A stretch of DNA of 64,000 nucleotides from Kribbella pratensis (lineage in GTDB: Bacteria; Actinomycetota; Actinomycetes; Propionibacteriales; Kribbellaceae), in assembly GCF_004365355.1 (NCBI RefSeq), contig NZ_SODP01000001.1, positions 508,191 to 572,190 on the forward strand, in the 5' to 3' direction. Of the stretch, positions 52,074 through 59,829 are shown piece by piece. Made by a program: the position numbers and the translations under genes. The notes below the pieces were generated by a model. The model had not been told where the DNA came from, did no database searches, and was given only the letters and a program-made list of their open reading frames with translations. Within the stretch, counting starts at the first letter, position 1. Each line of letters opens with the position of its first letter.

Positions 52074-54159
52074 GCCTCGGCCTCGCGGACGCACGCGAAA
52101 CTCCGCAGGTTCTCGAGCTGTCGGCGACGTTCGCGACGGACAGCTTGTCCGCGGGCGAGAGTTTCACGCCGGTTGCCGGATCAATGATGTCGGGCAGCGC
52201 GACCGCACGCCGTACCGACGGCTCCAGATGCCGCAGCCAGCTCTCCAGGCCGGAACCCTCGGGTACGTCGGCAGCGAGCGCGGCCGCGGCGGCGCCGCAG
52301 GAGGAATGGCCGCAGACCACGATCGACTTCACGCCGAGGACGTCGACCGCGTACTCGATCGCGGCGTCGACGGAGCTGCTGTTCGATCCCTTCGGTGGCA
52401 CGAGATTCCCGATGTTCCGCACGCAGAACTGGTCGCCGGGACCGCTCGTGGTGATCATCGTCGGCACGATCCGCGAGTCCGCACAGGTGATGAACAAATG
52501 CTCGGGCCGTTGTCCCTCTGCCGCGAGTCTCGCGAGCAGCGGCCGGATCTCGTCGGCCGAGGCCTCGAACTCGCGGACGCCGTCGAGCATCTGCCGACCG
52601 GACCGATCAGGATTCAGCTCGACGATGCCGCCGCGGGCGACGTGCCCCCGCCGCCAGTCCTCGATCGCCTCGTATGCCGCGTGGTCGAGATGATCCACGG
52701 TGAGCTCGACCCGGACCGTGGCGCCGGCCGGGATCGAGCGCAGCGTCCGCACGAGTGACGCGACCCCGAGGAACACCAGCGTGCCGCGGATCCGCACGAT
52801 CCACACGCCGTCGGACTCGGTCGCGGTGACGGTCGCGCGGGCGAGCCGGTACAGCACGCGCACGACCGCGAGCACCAGGCCGAGGAGCACGCCTTCAGCG
52901 AGTCCGAGGCCGGCGACGCCGAGCGCTGTCACGACGTACACGAGCAATTCGTCGTGCCTGCGCAACGTGCGGATGTGTGCGAGTTGCACCAATCGCAACC
53001 CCGTGACGAGGAGTACGCCGGCCAACGCGGCCATCGGGATCAGCTCGAGCATCGCTCCGGCGGCGAGAACGAACGCCGCGATCCACAGGCCGTGCATGAT
53101 CGCGGACGCCCGGGTCCGCGCGCCGGCCGCGACGTTGGTCGACGAGCGGACGATGACGCCCGTGACCGGCATACCGCCGAGGACGCCGGACAGCGCGTTC
53201 GCTGCGCCCTGGCCGATCAGCTCGCGATCGAGGTTGGTCCGGTTGCCGCGATGAAGTTTGTCGACGGCAACGGCCGACAGCAATGACTCGACGCTGGCGA
53301 CCAGCGCAACGGTCAGGACGGCAGTCACGATCTCGATCGGCGTACCTTCGGGCATCGTCGGCAGGATCAAACTCTGCAGCGGATGGTCCGGCAGATCGAC
53401 CCGTGTCACGTCGGGCATCCAGACCGCGGCCAGAGCAGTCACCGCAACCACGGCGACGAGCGGTGCCGGAACCACCTTGAGCTTAGGGATTCTGGGCCAG
53501 GCGAGCACGACCGCGACCGTCAAGATGCCGACGACAACGGAATGACCGTGGTGCGTGACGAGTTGCGCGGGGAGCGCGATCACGTTGTCGATCAGCGAGC
53601 TCTGGGCCTTGCCGCCGAGCACGACATGCAGCTGCTGGACGGCGATCGTCATGCCGATCCCGGCGAGCATGCCGTGGACGACGGCGGGCGACAGTGAGAG
53701 CGCCAACCGCCCGATGCGGGTGATGCCCAGCAGGATCTGCAGGACGCCGGCGGCGCAGGTGATCGCAGCGGTCGCGGCCCAGCCGAACTGGGTGACGAGG
53801 CCGGCGACGACCACGGTCAGGCCGGCGGCCGGACCGCTGACCTGCAAGGGGGATCCGCCGAGCGCACCGGCGACTACGCCGCCGATCACAGCGGCCACCA
53901 GGCCGGCGATCAGCGGTGCGCCGGATGCGGCGGCGATCCCGAGGGAGAGGGGGATGGCGATGAGGAAGACCACCAACGACGCAGGGAGGTCGTGGTGCAG
54001 GATGGTCTTCCAGAGCTTGGAAGGTGGAGAGGTCGGCACGGGTGGTCCTCCGGCGTCGGTGCTCAGGGCAACTGCTCGGGCATCAGGCGTCGAAACAAAG
54101 AGTGTCGATCTGGTTACCCACTGTACTGACCCGATCAAGCCCGCACCAGGGCAGATCAT
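52054..54159 (-). CDS. SulP anion transporter fused to carbonic anhydrase, 3' end frameshifted
   Basis: A SulP-type transporter (residues ~50-430, 10-12 helices) is followed by a STAS domain (~440-530) and a beta-carbonic anhydrase. Its zinc ligands are Cys559, His618 and Cys621 (CADSR, then VCGHSSCGA), with catalytic Asp561/Arg563. The present frame ends with junk residues after KLSVANVA. One base is missing near 52119-52125. In the next frame the natural end continues as QLENLRSFACVREAEAQGRLELIGLWFDIGAAA to a TAG at 51908. Corrected, the protein is about 770 aa. The ATG at 54159 lies 3 bp after the stop of the fusion oxidoreductase, so both are likely one operon. Such SulP-carbonic-anhydrase fusions are thought to import bicarbonate. 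Confidence 0.85.
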   Translation of the reverse strand: MICPGAGLIGSVQWVTRSTLFVSTPDARAVALSTDAGGPPVPTSPPSKLWKTILHHDLPASLVVFLIAIPLSLGIAAASGAPLIAGLVAAVIGGVVAGALGGSPLQVSGPAAGLTVVVAGLVTQFGWAATAAITCAAGVLQILLGITRIGRLALSLSPAVVHGMLAGIGMTIAVQQLHVVLGGKAQSSLIDNVIALPAQLVTHHGHSVVVGILTVAVVLAWPRIPKLKVVPAPLVAVVAVTALAAVWMPDVTRVDLPDHPLQSLILPTMPEGTPIEIVTAVLTVALVASVESLLSAVAVDKLHRGNRTNLDRELIGQGAANALSGVLGGMPVTGVIVRSSTNVAAGARTRASAIMHGLWIAAFVLAAGAMLELIPMAALAGVLLVTGLRLVQLAHIRTLRRHDELLVYVVTALGVAGLGLAEGVLLGLVLAVVRVLYRLARATVTATESDGVWIVRIRGTLVFLGVASLVRTLRSIPAGATVRVELTVDHLDHAAYEAIEDWRRGHVARGGIVELNPDRSGRQMLDGVREFEASADEIRPLLARLAAEGQRPEHLFITCADSRIVPTMITTSGPGDQFCVRNIGNLVPPKGSNSSSVDAAIEYAVDVLGVKSIVVCGHSSCGAAAAALAADVPEGSGLESWLRHLEPSVRRAVALPDIIDPATGVKLSPADKLSVANVADSSRTCGVSRASARPRLRAGSN

Positions 54160-54162
54160 TGC

Positions 54163-55494
54163 TCAGAGCATCGGTTCTTCCGGGAAGAGCACGCGCCGCG
54201 CGTGGTCGGTGTCGAGGTACTCCCGGACCGCGACGATCTCGCCGTTCCGGACCGTGAAGACTGCGCCGCATTTGTTGTCATAGGCACCACCTGTGCGCGC
54301 CGTCGCCCGGGCGGTCCATTCGGCGAACACCTGCTGGCCGTCTGCGATCACGTTCACCAGTTCGATCTGAACCGGCGTACCGGGAGCGAAGAGGTTTCCG
54401 GCCGCTGCTCCGAGGAACTCGTCGACGACCATGTCGCGTCCCTTCCAGTCACCGGACAGCGGCAGATCGCCCGGGTAGGACCAGACCACGTCCGGGGCGA
54501 AGCTCGCCCGGATCGTCGGCAGATCACCGGCCGCCACAGCCTCGACGTACCGGGTGACGACGGTCTTCGGGTCGTTCATCAGTGGTGCCTCCTTGTGCAG
54601 TGTGAGTACGGCGTTGCCGCGGATGCGGCGGTTGCGCAGGTCGTCGAGTACGGCGTCGGTCCGGGACCAGTCCTCGACGCGGCCGAGCTCCGGATGGAGG
54701 CGACCGGCCGACACCAGCCGGACGAGCGTCGCGAGGTCCTGGTCGTCGGGGCCGTGGACGTAGTGGAAGTGCCGGACCCGCGCGGCCTCGGCAGCAGTGA
54801 AGAAGTCGAAGAAGTCGAGCGTGACCGGTTGTCGGCTAGCCTGGCCGAACCAGATCAAGTCACCGCCCGGGGCCAGCTTCGACAACGCGACCGGGAGGCT
54901 CTCACCGCCGACCGACTCGAGGACGAGCTCGAAGGGCCCGCGCGCGTCGGCGACGTCGTACACGAGGTCGTCGGCGCCGAGCTCGAGCAGCCGCGCGCCT
55001 CGAGCCGGGCTCGAGACAACCGCCGTGACGACAGCGCCCGCGCCGGCTGCGAGCTCGGTGAAGTAATGCCCGACTCCGCCGGATGCGCCGGTCAGCAGGA
55101 TCCGTCGCCCGATCACGCTGCCCGCCGTACGGAGCAGCCGCAGCGCCGTCAGCCCCGCGAGCGGAAGCGCTGCAGCCTGCTCGAACGAGATGTCGTCCGG
55201 CAGTACTGCGACCTGCGTGGCCGGCGCGGCCACGCGCTCGGCCCAGCCGGAGTGCGGCAGATGGGCGACCACCCGAGTGCCGGCCGGCGGACCGTCCGGC
55301 GCCGCCTCGAGCACCCGGCCCGCGATGTCCTTGCCGGGGCGCCAACCGTCCCGCGGCCGCTCCAACTGGAACGTCTCGCCGCGGTTGATCGAGAACGCCG
55401 CGACCTCGATCACCATCTCGCCCTCACCTGGCCGGACCTCGTCGATGTCGGCGAGCCCGACCTGTCCGCTGTCCACCGCAAGCACTGCCCTCAT
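54163..55494 (-). CDS. Zinc-free quinone oxidoreductase fused to a SnoaL-like domain
   Basis: Residues 1-300 form an NAD(P)H:quinone-oxidoreductase (medium-chain dehydrogenase) fold: INRGETFQLE, then the nucleotide loop GASGGVGHYFTELAAGAGA near 138-158, with no structural-zinc cysteines. From residue 306 (MNDPKTVVTRYVEAVAAGDL) an NTF2/SnoaL domain of ~138 residues follows in the same frame. At the joint, AAGGAGG lies 9 nt before that internal ATG (54579), and another frame holds TGATGA. This may be a true fusion, or two coupled genes fused by loss of a stop. It is divergent from an HxlR regulator. Confidence 0.83.
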   Translation of the reverse strand: MRAVLAVDSGQVGLADIDEVRPGEGEMVIEVAAFSINRGETFQLERPRDGWRPGKDIAGRVLEAAPDGPPAGTRVVAHLPHSGWAERVAAPATQVAVLPDDISFEQAAALPLAGLTALRLLRTAGSVIGRRILLTGASGGVGHYFTELAAGAGAVVTAVVSSPARGARLLELGADDLVYDVADARGPFELVLESVGGESLPVALSKLAPGGDLIWFGQASRQPVTLDFFDFFTAAEAARVRHFHYVHGPDDQDLATLVRLVSAGRLHPELGRVEDWSRTDAVLDDLRNRRIRGNAVLTLHKEAPLMNDPKTVVTRYVEAVAAGDLPTIRASFAPDVVWSYPGDLPLSGDWKGRDMVVDEFLGAAAGNLFAPGTPVQIELVNVIADGQQVFAEWTARATARTGGAYDNKCGAVFTVRNGEIVAVREYLDTDHARRVLFPEEPML

Positions 55495-55588
55495 TGACCT
55501 TCCGCTCCTTCAACTAGACTCGCCAACGACGCTACGAGCGGGTCGCGGCGGCCCGGAAGACAGCACTTACTACTGCTATAGGCACCCA

Positions 55589-55969
55589 ATGGATACCGAC
55601 CAGGTCAGAGGCAAGTGGGACGCCACCAAAGGCGCCTGCCCGACACGTCAGGTGCTGGGCCGGATCGGCGACACCTGGACGATGCTCGTGATCAGCACGC
55701 TCGAGAAGGGCGGCACGCTCCGCTCCGGGCAGCTCAAGTCGATCATCGAAGGCATCACCCAGAAGATGCTCACCCAGACGCTCCGCCACCTCGAGCGCGA
55801 CGGCGTCGTACGGCGTGAGGTAGTTCCTACTGTTCCGGTGACGGTGACCTATACGCTGACGCCGCTCGGCCGAAGCCTGGCCGCGGCCGTCGCGACGATG
55901 CGCACCTGGGCCTACGACCACATGGACGAGATCGCCGCCGCCCGCACGGAGTACGACGCCAACCTCTGA
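55589..55969 (+). CDS. HxlR-family transcriptional regulator
   Basis: A 126-residue winged-helix protein. It has ACPTRQVLGRIGDTWTMLVISTLEKGGTLRSGQLKSIIEGITQKMLTQTLRHLERDGVV, the HxlR fold, with the conserved N-terminal Cys17. HxlR proteins usually sense redox or electrophile stress through that cysteine. ATG at 55589 is the first good start. It is divergent from the quinone oxidoreductase gene, probably its target, and is followed by the SDR gene 8 bp downstream. Confidence 0.9.
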   Translation: MDTDQVRGKWDATKGACPTRQVLGRIGDTWTMLVISTLEKGGTLRSGQLKSIIEGITQKMLTQTLRHLERDGVVRREVVPTVPVTVTYTLTPLGRSLAAAVATMRTWAYDHMDEIAAARTEYDANL

Positions 55970-55977
55970 GGAGTCAC

Positions 55978-56745
55978 GTGGATCTGCAACTGACCGGGAA
56001 GACCGCCGTCGTCACCGGAGCCAGCAAGGGCATCGGGCTTGCCTGCGTCGAGGTGCTCGCGCGTGAAGGCGCGACGGTGACAGGCATCTCCCGTGATCCC
56101 GCCAATCTGGCCAAGGCGCAGGAGCAGCTCCCGGACCTGACGTTCGCGGTGGAAGCGGTCGACCTGACCGATCCTGACGCGACGAAGGCCGTCTTCGAGC
56201 GGATCGGCGTACCGGACATCCTGATCAACTGCGCGGGGGCGGCCCGGCGTACTCCGGTCGACGAGCTGGACAGCAAGGCTCTGCATGCGGCGATGGAGGC
56301 GAAGTACTTCACGTACATGCACGCGACCGAGGCTGTCATCCGCGGCATGGCGGAGCGCGGCAGCGGTGCGGTCGTGAACGTCGTCGGCCAGGGCGGTCGC
56401 GCGGCGAACCCGCTGCACATCGGCGGTGGTGCGGCCAACGCTGCGCTGATGCTCGCGTCGGTCGGCTATGCCAAGGCGTACGCCGGCAGCGGCGTGCGGG
56501 TGAACGTGATCAACCCGGGGACGACCCGCACCAACCGCGTCGACGAGGGGCTCGAGGCCGCGGTCCGCTCGACCGGTAAGCCGAAGGACGAGCTCCTCGC
56601 CGAGATGGTCCGCGAAGTACCGATGGGCCGCTTCGGCGAACCCGAAGAGGTCGCGAACGTCGCTGTCTTCCTCGCCTCCCCGCTGGCGAGCTACGTCACC
56701 GCTTCGATCGTCACGATGGACGGCGCCACCACCGCAGCCATCTGA
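55978..56745 (+). CDS. Short-chain dehydrogenase/reductase with altered active site
   Basis: The Rossmann nucleotide motif TGASKGIG (13-20) and NCAGAARR are normal. At the catalytic position the usual Y-x-x-x-K is replaced: the segment after the S-position reads IGGGAANAALMLASVGYAKAY, so neither the Tyr nor the Lys is in place. This resembles a diverged SDR subgroup that I recall carries G-G-A-x-N-A-A-L there. The GTG at 55978 has GAGGAG upstream. It is the second gene after the HxlR regulator. Confidence 0.82.
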   Translation: MDLQLTGKTAVVTGASKGIGLACVEVLAREGATVTGISRDPANLAKAQEQLPDLTFAVEAVDLTDPDATKAVFERIGVPDILINCAGAARRTPVDELDSKALHAAMEAKYFTYMHATEAVIRGMAERGSGAVVNVVGQGGRAANPLHIGGGAANAALMLASVGYAKAYAGSGVRVNVINPGTTRTNRVDEGLEAAVRSTGKPKDELLAEMVREVPMGRFGEPEEVANVAVFLASPLASYVTASIVTMDGATTAAI

Positions 56746-57507
56746 TCACCGCACGGTGCCGTCGGTCGGACGGGCGACCGGGTTCGAGAACGGGGTGATC
56801 GGGCGCTCCTGGAGCACTCCGTCGATCGTGATGTCGACGTTCTCGTTGAAGAACGCGACATGGCCCGCGACCGGCAGCAGGGGTGCGGTCGGGAAGTCGT
56901 AGGACCAGGCGACGTCCGGGACCGAGGGGATCGACCAGTACTCCGAGGTGCGGCCCTTGTACGGGCAGGCGGTGACGGTCTCGGACGGCGTGAGGTGCTC
57001 CAGGTGAACCGACGTCTTCGGGAAGTAGTACCGCGGAGGTAGCCCGGTCTCGAAGACGATGACGGTCGAACTGGAGTCAGCGAGCGTGATCCCGTCCACC
57101 GCCACCTCGACCCGGCGGGTGGAAATGATCGCGTCGACCCGGGAGTACGGGTTGCGCGGGTGGACGAAGACTTCCTCGTCCTCTTCGAACCAGCGGTCCA
57201 GCGCGTCCCATTGGAACCGGACGCGGTCCTTTGCGACGCCGTCGTCGTACATCCAGGCATGGCCCGATCCGGCGTTGTGCACGCGGGCGACGCCGTGCTC
57301 GAAGGTCTTCGTCTCGCCGGTGTCGGTCAGTACGCCGTCGGCGACGTCCCCGACCGGGATGTAGTACTGCGGGTACGGCGGGAACTCCCACAGGTAGATC
57401 GCGTCCGTCGTGTCGAGGACGACGCGGTCGTCGAGCATCGCGCGGATCCGCCGCGGGACCGGTGCGGTACCGCCGGGCGGGATCAGAGGTTCGGGATAGG
57501 CGCTCAT
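56746..57507 (-). CDS. DUF427-domain protein (two domains)
   Basis: A 253-residue cytosolic protein with two tandem DUF427 domains: residues ~20-125 and ~130-235, each with V-W-E/Y-x-F and a W-Y-rich strand (YLWEFPPYPQYYIP and VFETGLPPRYYFP). DUF427 has unknown function and is common in actinobacteria. Start ATG 57507. Its 3' end abuts the SDR gene with no gap, convergent. Confidence 0.85.
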   Translation of the reverse strand: MSAYPEPLIPPGGTAPVPRRIRAMLDDRVVLDTTDAIYLWEFPPYPQYYIPVGDVADGVLTDTGETKTFEHGVARVHNAGSGHAWMYDDGVAKDRVRFQWDALDRWFEEDEEVFVHPRNPYSRVDAIISTRRVEVAVDGITLADSSSTVIVFETGLPPRYYFPKTSVHLEHLTPSETVTACPYKGRTSEYWSIPSVPDVAWSYDFPTAPLLPVAGHVAFFNENVDITIDGVLQERPITPFSNPVARPTDGTVR

Positions 57508-57521
57508 TGGTCCAGTAAAGC

Positions 57522-57552
57522 GCGGGGCCGGCCCTGGTGGTGCCGGCCCCGC
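57522..57552. terminator. Hairpin between the DUF427 promoter and the GH27 gene 3' end
   Basis: An 11-bp stem GCGGGGCCGGC/GCCGGCCCCGC with a 9-nt loop lies 26 bp downstream of the alpha-galactosidase stop codon on the minus strand. Confidence 0.55.
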
Positions 57553-57577
57553 GGCCCGAAAGGACCCGAGGACCGGA

Positions 57578-59623
57578 TCAGACGGTGATCCAGTCGATAT
57601 CGGCGATGTAGCCGTTCGGGTTGCTGACCTTGATCGAGTTCGCCCCGGCGGTCAGCTTCATCGGCAGGTACGTCACCTGCGGCGTACCCCAGTCGTTGTC
57701 GCCGAGACCGCTGTAGTTCGCCCAGTACGTGTCGGTGCCGTTGACCGTCAGCATGCTCTGCCGGCTGGTGTCACCGTCGGTGTAGGCGATCTTCACCAGG
57801 TAGGTTCCGGTCGTCGGCACGGTGATGTTGTTGAGCGTCACCGTCGACCCGTAGCCGATGTTGCCGATCTTCGCACCACCCGAGCACAGACTGCATCCGG
57901 AGACACTCGCATCGCCGGTCAACGTGCTGCTCGACGCCTCCGCCTCGTACCGAACCGGTCCGGCCGAGGTGAACATCGTCACCGGCGCACTGGCTCCGGA
58001 CGTGCTGCCGCCGCTGACACCTCGCACTGTGAACGAGTACTGCGTCTGCGGCAACAGACCGCTGACCATCGTGCTGGTGCCCGAGGCGGTCGCAACCTGC
58101 TTGCCATTGGCAAACACCTTGTACGACGTGGCTCCGGCGGCAGGCCGCCACGTCAGCGTGGTCGTCGAACGGCTGACGTCGGTCGCGGTCAGATCGGCCG
58201 GGGTGGCAACCGGGACGCGACTCGGGCTGATCTTGTACAGCTTCGACCCGTGTGCCGGCAGCTGAGCGCTGACCGCGCCGCTGACGTTGCGCGTGTTCTG
58301 GTTCGCCCAGATGTCGCGGACAGTCGCCTTCCCGTCGATGCCGAGCTGGTCGAAGTTGCCGGTCACGGTGGCGGGGGAGTCGGCCAGGTTGAACAGGGCG
58401 ACCGTCGTACTGCCGTCCTTGTTGTGCGCGTACCAGACCTGCTGCAGCTGGTCCTGGTTCAGCGGGCGGGCCGGGTTGCCGGACTGGTCGATCGCGATGA
58501 CCTCACGGTTCGTGAGGAGCTTCAGGCCGTATGCGTCCAGCTTGGTCAGGTCGTCACCGGCGAACAGCGGCGCCGAGTTGATCGCCCAGAACGTCAGGTA
58601 GCTCTGTCGTTCGGCATCGGTCAGCCCGTCCATCGCGCCGACGCCGACGTTGAGGGCGTCCAGGTTGTTCCAGTGCCCAGGACCGGCGTCGTCGATCCAC
58701 TGCGGCAGATCCCACCAGCGTGCCTTCACCGAGCTGTCCCACTTGACGATCGTGTCGCAGTAGCACTCGACGTCGGTGTCGATCCGCCAGCCGTTCGAGT
58801 TCTGCTTCCACACGTCGGCGTACCGGTGGCTGAGCGACCAGGACAGCGTGTACTGCATCGGTCGGCCGGCGTTCTGTACCGCGCGCCACCAGGCCTCGAT
58901 GTCCTCGATGTTGTTGTGGTTCGGGTCGTCGGGCGCGCCCTTCCACGAGCCCGGGCCGACACCGTCCATCTTGATGAAGTCGACACCCCAGGACGCGAAC
59001 AGCTTGGCGATCGAGTCGGCGTACTTCTGTGCGCACGGGCTCGCGTAATTGATCTTGTACGCCGCGTCCCAGCCGTTGGTCTTGCGCAGGTCGGGGTACA
59101 CGATGTCGCGGGTGAAGCAGCCGGGCGCGTCGTAGATCGGCGTGTTGCCGTCGCGGTAGACGTCCGTGCCCAGGCCGACGGTGGTGTAGATGCCGAACTT
59201 CAGGCCGAGCTTGTGGATGTCGTCGCCGACCGCCTTCATCCCGCGCGGGAAGCGCTTCGCCATCGCGACCGGGCGGCCGTACTCGTCACCACCGTCCTGC
59301 CAGCCGGCGTCGACGTTGACGTACTCGTAGCCGTACGGCTTGAGCTTGGTGGCCAGGGCGTTCGCCTGGGTCAGGATGTTCTTCTCGCTGATGAAGCTGC
59401 CGGGGCCGTCGGGATTGACGCCCGGGTAATTGGTCGACTGCAGGCTCCAGCTGCTCCAGCCCATGTAGGGCTTGGCGGCGACCTGCGGATACGTGGCGGG
59501 GGTTGGCTTCTTGGCCTGGACCTGGCCTTGGAGCTGGGCGGCGTCGGCCGGGGCGGTTGCGGCTGCTGTCGACACCAGGGCGACGGCAGCCAGCACGGTC
59601 AGAGTGGGGCGTCTCAAGAACAT
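57578..59623 (-). CDS. Secreted GH27 alpha-galactosidase with Fn3 and carbohydrate-binding domain
   Basis: A signal peptide covers residues 1-29. The GH27 barrel starts at KPYMGWSSWS (51-60), with YVNVDAGWQD, catalytic nucleophile Asp220 in DFIKMDGVG, and the acid/base region WRIDTDVECY near 279-288. A fibronectin-III domain lies at about 475-560. A C-terminal carbohydrate-binding module (AEASSSTLTGDASVSGC... TYLVKIAYTDGD) of CBM35/6 type closes the protein. It removes terminal alpha-galactose from plant or microbial glycans outside the cell. The ATG at 59623 is the first start. Confidence 0.93.
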   Translation of the reverse strand: MFLRRPTLTVLAAVALVSTAAATAPADAAQLQGQVQAKKPTPATYPQVAAKPYMGWSSWSLQSTNYPGVNPDGPGSFISEKNILTQANALATKLKPYGYEYVNVDAGWQDGGDEYGRPVAMAKRFPRGMKAVGDDIHKLGLKFGIYTTVGLGTDVYRDGNTPIYDAPGCFTRDIVYPDLRKTNGWDAAYKINYASPCAQKYADSIAKLFASWGVDFIKMDGVGPGSWKGAPDDPNHNNIEDIEAWWRAVQNAGRPMQYTLSWSLSHRYADVWKQNSNGWRIDTDVECYCDTIVKWDSSVKARWWDLPQWIDDAGPGHWNNLDALNVGVGAMDGLTDAERQSYLTFWAINSAPLFAGDDLTKLDAYGLKLLTNREVIAIDQSGNPARPLNQDQLQQVWYAHNKDGSTTVALFNLADSPATVTGNFDQLGIDGKATVRDIWANQNTRNVSGAVSAQLPAHGSKLYKISPSRVPVATPADLTATDVSRSTTTLTWRPAAGATSYKVFANGKQVATASGTSTMVSGLLPQTQYSFTVRGVSGGSTSGASAPVTMFTSAGPVRYEAEASSSTLTGDASVSGCSLCSGGAKIGNIGYGSTVTLNNITVPTTGTYLVKIAYTDGDTSRQSMLTVNGTDTYWANYSGLGDNDWGTPQVTYLPMKLTAGANSIKVSNPNGYIADIDWITV

Positions 59624-59661
59624 GCGATGTTCCTCCGGGGAGGAGTGAGCGGACGCGGCCG

Positions 59662-59691
59662 AGCCTAGGTCGGCTTAATTTACCCAGTCAA
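59662..59691 (-). promoter_or_regulatory. Candidate sigma-70-type promoter of the alpha-galactosidase gene
   Basis: On the minus strand TTGACT (59691-59686) and TAGGCT (59667-59662) are separated by 18 bp, and lie ~40-70 bp upstream of the start codon. An overlapping palindrome (GCCGA, TCGGC) could be a repressor site. No regulator gene is next to it. Confidence 0.4.
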
Positions 59692-59829
59692 GTATTCAGC
59701 GCTCGTGACTTCCTGTGACACGACTGCCATGGAACCTTGATCAACTTCGCCGCACCGCCTCGTCGTCGTACCAGCAACAGGCCGGCTTCGTGAGGACGCC
59801 GGCCGGATGCAAGAGGGGGTTACATCATC

